Shown: positions 1 to 8,278, counted from the stretch's first letter. The stretch is 31,610 nucleotides of DNA from Bacillota bacterium (GCA_023416585.1 JAEZHM010000004.1:1-31610); one strand, 5' to 3'. The notes: generated by a model not told the origin, from the sequence alone. Numbers and translations: made by a program.

Positions 1-272
1 AGGCGGACCACACCGCTTTGCGGCGCCAATACCTGTACCGGCCGGACAGTGAAAAGCGATGAACCGGCTTCCACCACATCGCCCACCTTCACATCAAAAT
101 CCTTCAGCTGCCCACCCACCGGCGCAAATACATCCACCGTATCCACGGTCTGCGTGGTGCCTTTGGCCCACCTTTCCACAATATCTGCACCCTTGCCCTG
201 TACGGGCTCGGCTTTTGCCGAAAGGCTGCACAGCGGCAGCAGCAGGGCAATAACCAGCCATTTATGTTTCAT
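1..272 (-). CDS. Secreted membrane-fusion-like protein of an ABC exporter (3' part missing)
   Basis: The gene starts at the ATG at 272, behind an AAGGAGA ribosome binding site, and runs off the left edge after about 90 codons. The product begins with a signal peptide (MKHKWLVIALLLPLCSLSAKA). Next comes a segment with the look of a biotinyl-lipoyl or HlyD hairpin domain: VFAPVGGQLKDFDVKVGDVV, then AGSSLFTVRP and VLAPQSGVVR. Such domains occur in periplasmic-adaptor or membrane-fusion proteins, which work with MacB-type permeases. It lies 16 bases downstream of the FtsX-type permease and in the same direction, so it is probably the third gene of that operon. In a Gram-positive cell it would sit outside the membrane, attached to the transporter. 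The fold assignment rests on a short stretch. The rest of the protein could change the picture. Confidence 0.7.
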   Translation of the reverse strand, partial: MKHKWLVIALLLPLCSLSAKAEPVQGKGADIVERWAKGTTQTVDTVDVFAPVGGQLKDFDVKVGDVVEAGSSLFTVRPVQVLAPQSGVVR

Positions 273-288
273 TTAAATTCTCCTTCCT

Positions 289-2619
289 TTATTCCACACT
301 CTTGAGGGCTTCCACCATGTCCACACTTTTGAATTTGACGCCGATCAATACATTCACAATCTGTGCGAAAAGCAGCGTGAGCAGTGGCGTATAAACCCAG
401 CTGACCGAAGCTATGTAGGGAATGAACTCCAACATGGTGGGGAAGCCGTAGGTAAGCACCCACCGGTGCAGGAATGGCCCCAGATAAAGACCCAGGGGGA
501 GGCCAAGTATGGCGATGATGATGTTTTCCCTAAGGATCAGATGCTTTGACTCCCTTGGATAAAAGCCCAGCACCATCAGCGTGGCCAGTTCCCGCACTCT
601 TTCAAAGAAGTTCAATTGCCCCAGGGTAAAGAGCACCACCAACAAAAGCGCGCCCGAGAACAGTACCATGACCAATACCACCACGTCCAGCACCCGAACT
701 ACGGCCTCGCTTCCGGTGCGTTCCACATCAATGGTGCGCACCTTGGCCACGCCATCCATGTCCTCTACGGCAGTAGGATCGATACTCCCTCCGCTTAAGA
801 ATACTGCAGTAGGCATAAAGGGCATCAGGTCGAGCTTGCGCCAGGCGCTTTTGCTTATATATACGCCCTGGCCCAACTGTATGCTGATGATATCCTGTAC
901 CTTTGCAGTGGTCTCATGGCCGTTTAGCGCGCGCAGCTTCACGTTGTCGCCGATTTTAAGGCCTGACTCCTCCGCGGCGCGTTCGCTGAGGGTGATGCCT
1001 TCCTTGGGGAGCCATATGCGCTCGCTGTCCCTCTCCAAATACACCATCTCATGACGGTCATTAAGAACATGCAGGCTCTTGGTCTGCCAACGGTTGTCTA
1101 TTTGAAGCTCGCAGCTTCGTTCCATGACGGTTTCCATACGCTGCGCCCCGGAACGCAACCGCACGGCTTCCGGGTAGTTCTCCGTTGCGGAAGCATTAAG
1201 ATCCACGCGCACATCATAGCGCATGGTATGGGTGTAATGGTTTTCCAGCACAAACAATACCGAATCCCGCATGCCAAACCCGGTCAGCAGCAGCGCGGAG
1301 CAGCCCACCACGCCCACAATGCCGATCAGAAACCTGGAGGTATTGCGCAACATGTTGCGTATGATCAGCTTTGAACTGAAAGAAAGGTGGCGCCACAGAA
1401 AAGGAATGCACTCCAGCAATACGCGTTTGCCATGGTTAGGCGGCTTGGGACGGAGCAGCCCTGCGGGAACCTCTTTCAGCGCACGGTTGCAGCTTAAGAA
1501 GCTGGCCCCCATGGCAATGAGCACCGTAAGCATGAAGGTACCCGCCATAATACCAGGATGCATATATACGGCAGCATCCGGCATGTTGTAGATGGACATC
1601 AGTACCCACATTACGATTCTTCCCAGAAAAAAGCGTGCGCCAAGCAGCCCGAACAGCGCACCCAGCGAGGATACCAGCAGCCCATAACCCGTATAGTGCC
1701 GGATCAGCTGTGCCCGGTCATAACCCAATGAACAAAGCGTACCTATCTGCATGCGCTGGCTTTCCACCATGCGGCGCATGGTGCTGAAGGTAATCAAAGC
1801 CGCCACCAGGAAAAACACTGCCGGAAAAACTTGCCCCAGCGCGCGAATTTGACCCACTTCCTCAATGGCCATCTTGATGCCTGCCTTATCATCCCGCGTC
1901 AATACCAGCATCCTTGGGTCATCCAGCAGCGTCTGAATCTCCTGCTTCACTTGCATTACATCCGCACCAGGGTCAAGAAGGACCACAGTCTCCTGATACG
2001 GCAGATACGAAAGCGTACCCGGTGATAGATAGGCATAACCGAAAGTGGAAGGGTTCGCACTGAAGGCAAAACCATCGGAGTAGACTACATATTCCGGGCT
2101 GTAGCCAATGCCGCCCACCATGAGCTCAAGTGAAGTGCCTCCCGCATCTACCATAAGCTTGTCTCCCACAGACAAGCCCTGCGCCTTTGCGAACCTTGAG
2201 TCCAATACGCATTCGTTCTTTTGCCCTGACGGCAGGGAAAGACCTACAAAAACCATGGCGCTGTTCACGCGTGATATACCATCGCTCATGTACAATTCCA
2301 CGGTAGGATCGCCTGGCAAGTCTGCTTCGGCACGCAGATGCACACGGCGCTGCGCATCCATAACGCCAGGAATATTCGCTATATCCCGCGCCTTGCGGTC
2401 GCTTAATTGACCTGTGATCCAAATATCGGCCAGACCGCATTGCCTGAACTGCACGTTCAGGTTTCTCTCCATGCCGCGCCAGGCCGCATCCAAACCACTG
2501 TACAGCATGGTGGAGAGCATGCAGATGATGAATACTGCAGCGAATGATTTCCAATTAACGCGTATATCACGTATCAGCTTGCGCCGCAAAAGATGCTCGC
2601 CATATCCATTTTTCACCAC
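289..2619 (-). CDS. ABC transporter permease, FtsX/MacB type (two FtsX domains)
   Basis: A 776-residue membrane protein. A first membrane segment (around residues 13-35, FAAVFIICMLSTMLYSGLDA) is followed by a large extracytoplasmic domain. A three-helix FtsX block comes near residues 270-380 (FPAVFFLVAALITFSTMRRM), then another membrane segment (FLIGIVGVVGCSALLLTGF), a second extracytoplasmic domain and a C-terminal FtsX block (VVLVMVLFSGALLLVVLFTL onward). This duplicated layout is typical of mechanotransmission-type ABC permeases, which handle lipoproteins, peptides or antimicrobials. The substrate cannot be told. The frame is open further upstream to 2763, but that part overlaps the ATPase gene. 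The chosen GTG at 2619 has GGAGG seven bases upstream. A second GTG at 2616 makes a four-base GTGA overlap with the ATPase stop and is equally possible. Either way translation looks coupled to the ATPase gene. Confidence 0.88.
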   Translation of the reverse strand: MVKNGYGEHLLRRKLIRDIRVNWKSFAAVFIICMLSTMLYSGLDAAWRGMERNLNVQFRQCGLADIWITGQLSDRKARDIANIPGVMDAQRRVHLRAEADLPGDPTVELYMSDGISRVNSAMVFVGLSLPSGQKNECVLDSRFAKAQGLSVGDKLMVDAGGTSLELMVGGIGYSPEYVVYSDGFAFSANPSTFGYAYLSPGTLSYLPYQETVVLLDPGADVMQVKQEIQTLLDDPRMLVLTRDDKAGIKMAIEEVGQIRALGQVFPAVFFLVAALITFSTMRRMVESQRMQIGTLCSLGYDRAQLIRHYTGYGLLVSSLGALFGLLGARFFLGRIVMWVLMSIYNMPDAAVYMHPGIMAGTFMLTVLIAMGASFLSCNRALKEVPAGLLRPKPPNHGKRVLLECIPFLWRHLSFSSKLIIRNMLRNTSRFLIGIVGVVGCSALLLTGFGMRDSVLFVLENHYTHTMRYDVRVDLNASATENYPEAVRLRSGAQRMETVMERSCELQIDNRWQTKSLHVLNDRHEMVYLERDSERIWLPKEGITLSERAAEESGLKIGDNVKLRALNGHETTAKVQDIISIQLGQGVYISKSAWRKLDLMPFMPTAVFLSGGSIDPTAVEDMDGVAKVRTIDVERTGSEAVVRVLDVVVLVMVLFSGALLLVVLFTLGQLNFFERVRELATLMVLGFYPRESKHLILRENIIIAILGLPLGLYLGPFLHRWVLTYGFPTMLEFIPYIASVSWVYTPLLTLLFAQIVNVLIGVKFKSVDMVEALKSVE

Positions 2620-3314
2620 GCGATATCCTCCATGGCTGCCGGATGGGGATTGACTTCCACCTCCTGAACCTTGCCGCTCTTCATCCGAATGACGCGCCGG
2701 GCCGCCGGCACAATGGCCCCGTTGTGGGTGATGATCACTACAGTCTTGCCCATATCGCGGCATACAGAGCTTAACAGCATGAGTACCATTCGCCCTGTCT
2801 GGGAATCCAGTGCACCGGTAGGCTCATCGCATAAAAGAAGCTCCGGGTTTTTGCACAGCGCCCTTGCAATGGCCACACGCTGCTGTTCCCCGCCGGACAA
2901 CTGGGCCGGAAAATTATCCATCCGGTCAAGAAGGCCCACCCGCTCCAGCATTTCCCGGGGGGATAAGGGGTTTTTACATACCTGCTGCGCCAATTCCACA
3001 TTCTCCAGAGCCGTCAGGTTGGGCATAAGATTATAAAACTGAAATACGAAACCGACGTCCAGCCTGCGATATGTGTTCAATTCCTTCGCATTGAGCTTCA
3101 CAATATCCCGGCCTGCCACCGTTAACCTGCCGCCGGTTGCCCGGTCCATACCGCCCAGCAGATTCAGCACCGTCGTTTTTCCGGCTCCGCTGGGGCCCAA
3201 AACAACCGCAAACTCACCATCCCTAATTTCAAAATCCGCATGATCTACCGCCCGGATGGATACCTCACCCACCTGGTAGGTCTTACAAACCTCTTCAAAG
3301 ACGATATCCGCCAT
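2613..3314 (-). CDS. ABC transporter ATP-binding protein, LolD/MacB type
   Basis: A 233-residue nucleotide-binding subunit that would power the FtsX-type permease encoded directly after it. All family motifs are present. Walker A is GPSGAGKTT (about residues 40-48), the Q loop lies in FVFQFYNLMP, the signature is LSGGEQQRVAIARAL, Walker B is LLLCDEPTGALD and the H loop is VIITHN. Its length and the FQFYNLMP stretch match the LolD/MacB/FtsE class rather than importers. It is the first gene of a leftward operon, and its stop codon overlaps the permease start. A promoter (TTGTAA, 17 bases, TATAAT) and two operator-like repeats lie just upstream, facing the divergent TetR gene. That suggests TetR control of export. 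Confidence 0.93.
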   Translation of the reverse strand: MADIVFEEVCKTYQVGEVSIRAVDHADFEIRDGEFAVVLGPSGAGKTTVLNLLGGMDRATGGRLTVAGRDIVKLNAKELNTYRRLDVGFVFQFYNLMPNLTALENVELAQQVCKNPLSPREMLERVGLLDRMDNFPAQLSGGEQQRVAIARALCKNPELLLCDEPTGALDSQTGRMVLMLLSSVCRDMGKTVVIITHNGAIVPAARRVIRMKSGKVQEVEVNPHPAAMEDIAW

Positions 3315-3337
3315 ATGTAAGTCCCTTTCTGTTTCAG

Positions 3338-3360
3338 TTAATCAACTATATGTTGATTAA
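3338..3360. promoter_or_regulatory. Perfect inverted repeat, candidate TetR operator 1
   Basis: The arms TTAATCAAC (3338-3346) and GTTGATTAA (3352-3360) are perfect reverse complements around the five bases TATAT. The repeat lies just downstream of the exporter promoter, in the region between the TetR gene and the transporter operon. Its size and place fit a TetR-family operator that would block the exporter promoter. Confidence 0.6.
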
Positions 3361-3373
3361 ACATCACAAAGAA

Positions 3374-3402
3374 ATTATAATCAACATAGCGTTGGGTTAC
3401 AA
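3374..3402 (-). promoter_or_regulatory. Promoter of the ABC exporter operon
   Basis: Read leftward, a -35 box TTGTAA (3402-3397) and a consensus -10 box TATAAT (3379-3374) are separated by exactly 17 bases. The start codon of the ATPase gene is about 60 bases further on. An operator-like repeat fills the spacer. Inferred from consensus only. Confidence 0.6.
3378..3399. promoter_or_regulatory. Degenerate inverted repeat, candidate TetR operator 2
   Basis: The left arm TAATCAAC (3378-3385) is identical to the left arm of the perfect repeat at 3338. After five bases (ATAGC) follows GTTGGGTTA, which keeps the GTTG core of the other arm. The site sits between the -35 and -10 boxes of the exporter promoter. 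The shared core and the equal five-base spacing make it a likely second, weaker site for the same regulator. Confidence 0.45.
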
Positions 3403-3505
3403 CAAACAAATCGGCTCGAATTGTGGTACTGCCAACACTTGGGCAAGGTTTGTCGGTTTGGCTTGTAACAAACAGAATCACAGGGAAAAGGGAGCAACGA
3501 ATCGT

Positions 3506-4090
3506 ATGAACGGCTTAAAGAGCGATAGAAGGATCAAATACACCAAAATGATGATCAGGCAAAGCCTGGTGAAGCTGCTACAGGAAAAGCCCATTTCAAA
3601 AATTTCCGTCAAAGAGCTATGTGAAACGGCGGATATTAACCGAAGCACATTTTATGCCCACTACACCGATCAGTATGACTTGCTGCGCCAGGTGGTTGAT
3701 GAAGCGATGCAGGATATCAACACATATCTTGGCAATTACAATTTCAAGGTGTACGAGCCGGAATCGTTTCAAATCATGAACCGCATTTTTGAATACATCG
3801 TGGAAAACGCAGAGCTTTGCAAGGTATTGCTGGGCGAAAACGGGGATATATCCATGCAAAAGGAAATTATGATGATCGTCCAGCGGCAGGGCATGAAGGA
3901 ATGGATAGGCAAAAAGGCGATCGACGCGGATATCATGGAGTACTTGTATCTGTTTGGTGTCAATGCAAGCATCGGCATCATACATAAATGGCTGCAGGGG
4001 GGCCTTAAGCAATCCGCCAGGGAAATGGCCGATCTGGTGCTGAAACTGATATACCATGGGCTTTCTCCCTTCATAAAGCAAAACGCCTAG
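3506..4090 (+). CDS. TetR/AcrR family transcriptional regulator
   Basis: A 194-residue regulator with an N-terminal TetR helix-turn-helix (about residues 10-60: KMMIRQSLVKLLQEKPISKI, then VKELCETADINRSTFYAHYT). The C-terminal domain resembles the Firmicute PF14278 type, with the typical IIHKWLQGGLKQSAREMADL segment. The open frame extends upstream to 3350 but crosses the operator region. The ATG at 3506 has a GGGAG ribosome binding site about ten bases upstream and begins where family homology should begin. It is divergent from the ABC export operon, with inverted repeats between them, so the natural inference is a local repressor that responds to a compound exported by the transporter. A weak promoter (TTGTCG at 3450, 17 bases, CAGAAT at 3473) would give a very short leader. 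Confidence 0.9.
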   Translation: MNGLKSDRRIKYTKMMIRQSLVKLLQEKPISKISVKELCETADINRSTFYAHYTDQYDLLRQVVDEAMQDINTYLGNYNFKVYEPESFQIMNRIFEYIVENAELCKVLLGENGDISMQKEIMMIVQRQGMKEWIGKKAIDADIMEYLYLFGVNASIGIIHKWLQGGLKQSAREMADLVLKLIYHGLSPFIKQNA

Positions 4091-4091
4091 G

Positions 4092-4108
4092 CGGGTATAT
4101 GTATCCCG
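4092..4108 (+). terminator. Possible weak hairpin after the TetR gene
   Basis: CGGG (4092-4095) and CCCG (4105-4108) can pair just after the TetR stop codon, and a short TATATTTTAC tail follows. The stem is only four base pairs, so this is a weak candidate. Confidence 0.25.
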
Positions 4109-4149
4109 TATATTTTACTTCCTTAAATTGACATTTTACATATGTTTCG

Positions 4150-4179
4150 TTGACTTTTTCTTCATAAAAATGGTATACT
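4150..4179 (+). promoter_or_regulatory. Promoter of the DUF3048 gene
   Basis: TTGACT (4150-4155) and TATACT (4174-4179) are spaced 18 bases apart, in AT-rich sequence about 100 bases ahead of the DUF3048 start codon. Both boxes match the vegetative sigma consensus in five of six positions. Confidence 0.55.
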
Positions 4180-4281
4180 TCACATGTTTGCAGCCACACA
4201 AATATTGGCATTGTATTCTCTTCACCCTGCCAAATGCGGCTGTCCAAAAAGGAAAGGTTATTACATACAAGGAGGCTGTCC

Positions 4282-5376
4282 ATGAAAAGGTTCCTTTGCC
4301 TGCTGCTGGCCATGGTTTGCTTTGCGGCGCTGACCCAAACCGCTTTGGCAAGCGGTGTGACAACCGTCATTCAGGATGAAGCTGACCGGAAAATTGATGT
4401 AAAAGGGTTGGGGAAAGACAAGAATTTTCCCGTAAACCCGGAAGTCCCAGGAGAAAGCCCCGTTACCGGCCTCCCCTGGGAAGGCACCTACATGCCCATG
4501 CTGGTGCAGATCGACAACGCCGGCGGCGGTATTGGCACCTTTGCTCCCTGGGGTGCATCCCTTGCGGATATCATTTATGAAACGCCGCTTCATTCAGGTG
4601 GTGAAACGCGCCTTTCCTTTCTGTTCAGCGATGATATTCCTGAAAGCGTCGGCCCGGTCCGGTCCGCAAGGCTTACGCATGTGGAACTGCGGGAAGAATG
4701 GGATGCCGGCTTCCTGTTTTATGGCGGACAGGCATATGAAGGAACCAATATCAACGACGCTTTCCGTAAATATAGCGCCAACAAAAAGGGCATTCTTTTC
4801 AGCGGTATCGTAGGTACGAACAAGCCTTGGAAGAAGTACTACACCCGCGTGAAGGGATTGCCCGGCCCTCACGATGTAGATGCCAATGTAAAGGCCATGC
4901 AGGCGCTGATTCCTACCGATTTCAAGGCTCCCTCCAGGCCATACCTGTTTACCGACGATCTTCCCGAACTGGGTGACTTCGCCGCGAACATCTCCATTAC
5001 TTTGAGGAAGCCGGAATACTCCTCCAGCTTCACCTATGATCCCAACACAAACGTATACCTGCGCTACATGAACGGAGCGCCGTATGTTGATAAATCAACC
5101 GGCGAGCAGCTTTCCTTCTCCAACCTCATCATCCAGCGCACCAAAGTCACCTTCTATCATGGCATTTCCGATCGGCCCCTGACGGTGAATATCGGTTCCG
5201 GTAACGCGGATATCTTCATCGGCGGCCGGTATATCCCCGGTTATTGGGTGCGCACCGGTATAAACCAGCGTACGGTGTTCTTCGATCAGGAAGGCAATGA
5301 GCTGAAACTGCAAAGGGGCAAAACCTTCATCAGCATGATCGACTACAGCACTTCCGTCACATATACGGCAGAGTAA
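4282..5376 (+). CDS. Secreted DUF3048 (YerB-like) protein
   Basis: A 364-residue protein with a signal peptide (MKRFLCLLLAMVCFAALTQT, then ALASG). There is no lipobox, whereas Bacillus YerB is a lipoprotein. The N-terminal DUF3048 domain shows the family core: MPMLVQIDNAG, SLADIIYETPLHSGGETRLS and SVGPVRSARLTHVEL. The C-terminal DUF3048 domain shows VYLRYMNGAPYVDKSTGEQL, YWVRTGINQRTVFFDQEGNE and LQRGKTFI. The biochemical role of the family is not established. The members are extracytoplasmic, and no enzyme activity can be inferred here. The ATG at 4282 was chosen because AAGGAGG ends six bases before it and the signal peptide starts there. The frame is open further upstream to 4234 without a good ribosome binding site. 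The gene has its own promoter and a strong terminator, so it is probably monocistronic. Confidence 0.9.
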   Translation: MKRFLCLLLAMVCFAALTQTALASGVTTVIQDEADRKIDVKGLGKDKNFPVNPEVPGESPVTGLPWEGTYMPMLVQIDNAGGGIGTFAPWGASLADIIYETPLHSGGETRLSFLFSDDIPESVGPVRSARLTHVELREEWDAGFLFYGGQAYEGTNINDAFRKYSANKKGILFSGIVGTNKPWKKYYTRVKGLPGPHDVDANVKAMQALIPTDFKAPSRPYLFTDDLPELGDFAANISITLRKPEYSSSFTYDPNTNVYLRYMNGAPYVDKSTGEQLSFSNLIIQRTKVTFYHGISDRPLTVNIGSGNADIFIGGRYIPGYWVRTGINQRTVFFDQEGNELKLQRGKTFISMIDYSTSVTYTAE

Positions 5377-5384
5377 TCAACGCG

Positions 5385-5418
5385 AAAAAAGGCCGCCGGT
5401 CATCCGGCGGCCTTTTTT
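5385..5418. terminator. Bidirectional rho-independent terminator
   Basis: A perfect 15-base stem (5385-5399 with 5404-5418) is built from a GGCCGCCGG core flanked by A6 on one side and T6 on the other, with a TCAT loop. It lies between the convergent DUF3048 gene and the 462-residue secreted-protein gene and can end both transcripts. Confidence 0.93.
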
Positions 5419-5430
5419 ACGTTCTATCCG

Positions 5431-6819
5431 CTATCTGCCTATTCCATCCATCAGTGTAACCAGTACCCCGCTATCATCCATCCATTTAATCAAGCCGTCT
5501 AAAAATACCGCGGGCAGTTCCAACAGGAAGGGGGCAGCCGTTCGAATTGCCGGCCATTTGGCATTTGCGAAGAATTCCTTTATGGTGATATCATTCATAC
5601 AGAATAAGTCAATGCCTTGTATATCATCAAACGTCTTGGGCTGAAAGCTCTCCTGCGTATCTGCCCAGGATATCTGCCCGTTTACTGAAAGAACCGGTTT
5701 ATCAGTGCTGGGATATAGAATGCTCGCCTGGCCGTCCAGCACGGTCTTTTCGCCCTCCTGATGCTGGTTCCAATGAAGGCCGGCCTTATATGTCTTCTCT
5801 ATTCCCAGCCCTTCTCCGCCAAACGTTACGCTGATCTTGCCATCTCCTTGCATAACCTTGCCATTTGGCAAATCCTGCCCTTCCACAATCAAATAGCCAT
5901 AAAGCGTATCATCCTCATATAGCTTTAAATTCAAGGAAAGCTGAAGGCCGCTCTCCGCTGCTTCCATCGAACATTGCCCAGATAGCCTGTAACCTTCCCA
6001 ATCGGGGATTTCCACCTGCCAGGATGTTTTACCCGCATCACGCATGAGCGTATAGACATTTTTCCCGCCCAGTGTCCAGCTTTCTCCCTGGTCGGAAACC
6101 TTAATTTGAAGTCCGCCTTCCCGAACAAGATTCGCGGTCCAATCAGGCAGCGCGTAGAAGAATTCGTTAACGATTTCATCCAGGTTCACATGCAGCAGCA
6201 ATCCCTGACGCCAATAGTAAAAAGGATCATTGTCGCTCATGGCCTCTGAAAGCTGCGTTGCCTTCTCTATACATTCCTCCGGGCTTAGCGACCGGCTTCC
6301 CGTTCCGCCCATCAGCTCTGTCCACTTATCGAGTGCGGGTTTTATGCCATGCATATAAGAATACGGATCAGTAAACACACCGATATACTGCACCGGAACC
6401 GAAAAATAGGAGTACATTTTCAGCAGGAACCGAATATAGTTGGGCGGTGTGATCACCACAGGCTTTTCCCCAAACAGGTTGGTAACAAGGCTCAGCCTCT
6501 TTTCCCAGCCTGTCAGATGAAAGTCGATCGCGGAAAGGCCATTCAGGTTCAAATTGCCCGTTATGTCTGCCTGTCCGTTTTGCAAAACCGCATGTCCGGA
6601 TACATCCAGCATGTTCAGCGTCCTGGCCAAGTCCTTCAAGAAGCGGTCCGGGTTTTCCTTAAGCGCATAAGGGTCAAGGGAAGCCTTGAAAGAGAAGTCA
6701 ACGCCTGTCGCCGCGCCGGAATCAGCAAATGCAGTCAGCGGGCCTATCGATCCTAAGGTAATAATGATAGCGCATATACAAAACAGGGAGATAAGCTTTT
6801 TCCCTTTTTGCATGGTCAT
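5431..6819 (-). CDS. Unrecognised secreted protein in the sortase operon
   Basis: A 462-residue protein not recognised as a known family. It has an N-terminal signal peptide (KKLISLFCICAIIITLGSIG ending near TAFADSG) and no wall-sorting motif, and the C-terminal end is not a convincing membrane anchor. The body alternates short beta-rich segments (GHAVLQNGQADITGNLNLNG, YRLSGQCSMEAAESGLQLSL, ISVTFGGEGLGIEKTYKAGL), which suggests a large beta-sheet fold such as the LolA-like or curved-sheet secreted proteins. That is only an impression. The start at 6819 was chosen because AGGAG lies seven bases upstream. The longer reading from 6837 would place that site inside the coding sequence. It lies 45 bases downstream of the sortase gene in the same direction and ends at the shared terminator, so co-transcription with the sortase is likely. 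Confidence 0.8.
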   Translation of the reverse strand: MTMQKGKKLISLFCICAIIITLGSIGPLTAFADSGAATGVDFSFKASLDPYALKENPDRFLKDLARTLNMLDVSGHAVLQNGQADITGNLNLNGLSAIDFHLTGWEKRLSLVTNLFGEKPVVITPPNYIRFLLKMYSYFSVPVQYIGVFTDPYSYMHGIKPALDKWTELMGGTGSRSLSPEECIEKATQLSEAMSDNDPFYYWRQGLLLHVNLDEIVNEFFYALPDWTANLVREGGLQIKVSDQGESWTLGGKNVYTLMRDAGKTSWQVEIPDWEGYRLSGQCSMEAAESGLQLSLNLKLYEDDTLYGYLIVEGQDLPNGKVMQGDGKISVTFGGEGLGIEKTYKAGLHWNQHQEGEKTVLDGQASILYPSTDKPVLSVNGQISWADTQESFQPKTFDDIQGIDLFCMNDITIKEFFANAKWPAIRTAAPFLLELPAVFLDGLIKWMDDSGVLVTLMDGIGR

Positions 6820-6864
6820 TCCATAACTCCTCATCATAATGGCGGTATATGAAAACGAACGAAA

Positions 6865-8184
6865 TCACTTCTGCCCATTTGCCACACCCACCAGTTTAGC
6901 ACGCACCATAATGCGCTGCGCATTGCTGACGCCCCCGAATGCCTGGCAGGACAGAAGCGTCAGGGCTGGATATCCTACGTCGCTTGCCACCGCCCAATCA
7001 TTTTTTTCAATGATGGCAACCTTGACCACCTCATACTCAAAGGATCCCAAATGTGAGGTATGCAGATAGACTTTATCACCTACGGACAGCTTGTTCAGGT
7101 TTCTAAAATAATCCCTGGTACCTGTACGATGCGCGCTTATGCAGATGTTGGCAACCGTATTGGGCTCCGGGGAGCGCGGAAACATGGCTGCACCAATGCG
7201 CATGTTTGCATACATTTTGTTGAAGGAGCCGGAACGGTATGCAGCCACCTTGACGCCTATGTCTGGAATCTCCAGCAAATAAGACCGTTTTACACCCTGA
7301 GGATCCACATCTATGGACGCATAACCGCTCTCATTCTCTGCAGGTATTTGATCTGTTCCTTTTAGGGCTGCAAGCTCTCTTTGCTGCGCCATGGCAGACT
7401 TATAATCATCCTCCGGAAGATGAAGCGCAACCATTGACATATAGGAAGAAAGTGTGTTCATCTGACTAAACAGCAGGTTTTCTTCCATATTCGACTGTGT
7501 GCCGCCTGACTTAATGGCTGCAGACAGGTTTTCCACCTGTTTGAGCAGTTCTTCCAGATCGGTCAGCGTTCCATAAATCATTTCCCTGGCGGCGGTGATG
7601 GTCTTGTCGCCCAGTGTCAGGCTATCCACCACACGCTGGCTAGACAATGAGGATAACACATCCGTATTGGTAATGGGCTGTATCTGTGTCAGCAGGAAAA
7701 ATGCGTTTTCCACCTGCTTTCGGGCCTCAACAAGCGACGCATTCACAGCGTTTCCATCATAAGGTCTTTGTGCGCTTTCCTTCAGCGCCTGCGCACCCAG
7801 ATTCAATGCATCCCGCATGGAATTAGGCTCTGCGCTTTCCGCATTGGCAGATTTTATGCCAAGCAGCAGGCTGGACGGATCACCAACGATGCCCAATTCC
7901 TCCAGAAAGCTGGGCGGGGATGATGCTTCCTCCATTTCCTCAGGGGAAAAGGATGGCGTAACGCCCTTGGGCATGGCGGAATAATCCACCGTCTGATAAT
8001 CGTTCTTGTCAGGAATCACCATTTGTGCCTGTGCTTCGGCTGCCTTCTGTGCAGCTACGCCGTAGTTGATCCTTTGCCAAACAAGCGGAACCGCAAAAGC
8101 CAGCACGCCTGCTACAATGAGAACTATGGCCAGAATGGTAACCCAATTCTTTTTTCTTGTCTGCTTTTTTGCTTGTGTACTCAT
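6865..8184 (-). CDS. Sortase with a long helical extracytoplasmic N-terminal region
   Basis: A 439-residue membrane-anchored transpeptidase that should attach LPXTG-type proteins to the wall or polymerise them. After a basic N-terminus comes one membrane segment (about residues 14-35, WVTILAIVLIVAGVLAFAVP). A roughly 240-residue, Ala/Leu/Glu-rich region of predicted helices follows, and then the sortase domain from about residue 290 (YLLEIPDIGVKVAAYRSGSF). The catalytic set is visible: His352 in ICISAHRTG, Cys413 in LTLLSCQAF and Arg424 in NAQRIMVRA. Most sortases have 200-300 residues, so the middle region is an unusual extension. The subclass is unclear, since neither the class A TLTTC nor the class C TCTPYG pattern is matched. 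The ATG at 8184 was preferred to the one at 8190 because GGGAGG is then eight bases away. Its obvious substrate is the LPVTG protein encoded immediately upstream. Confidence 0.88.
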   Translation of the reverse strand: MSTQAKKQTRKKNWVTILAIVLIVAGVLAFAVPLVWQRINYGVAAQKAAEAQAQMVIPDKNDYQTVDYSAMPKGVTPSFSPEEMEEASSPPSFLEELGIVGDPSSLLLGIKSANAESAEPNSMRDALNLGAQALKESAQRPYDGNAVNASLVEARKQVENAFFLLTQIQPITNTDVLSSLSSQRVVDSLTLGDKTITAAREMIYGTLTDLEELLKQVENLSAAIKSGGTQSNMEENLLFSQMNTLSSYMSMVALHLPEDDYKSAMAQQRELAALKGTDQIPAENESGYASIDVDPQGVKRSYLLEIPDIGVKVAAYRSGSFNKMYANMRIGAAMFPRSPEPNTVANICISAHRTGTRDYFRNLNKLSVGDKVYLHTSHLGSFEYEVVKVAIIEKNDWAVASDVGYPALTLLSCQAFGGVSNAQRIMVRAKLVGVANGQK

Positions 8185-8240
8185 TGACATTGCCTCCCAT
8201 TACGTACGGCAAAGCGGTATAGCTATGGAGAGACGCACTG

Positions 8241-8269
8241 ATTATATCATAGCTACCTGCGCTTGGAAA
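8241..8269 (-). promoter_or_regulatory. Promoter of the sortase operon
   Basis: Read leftward, TTTCCA (8269-8264), a 17-base spacer and a consensus TATAAT (8246-8241) precede the sortase start by about 55 bases. A palindrome overlaps the -35 box. The sortase pair can therefore be expressed apart from the large wall protein upstream. Confidence 0.6.
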
Positions 8270-8278
8270 TGGATTTCC
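8265..8278. repeat. Palindrome over the sortase -35 box
   Basis: GGAAAT (8265-8270) and ATTTCC (8273-8278) are perfect reverse complements separated by GG. The left arm covers most of the -35 hexamer of the sortase promoter, a position suited to a repressor. No regulator gene is adjacent. Confidence 0.4.

Noticed and set aside
2616..2763. A longer N-terminus for the FtsX-type permease
   Set aside because: The extra 48 residues overlap the ATPase gene in another frame and are not protein-like, while a GGAGG site precedes the GTG pair at 2619/2616.
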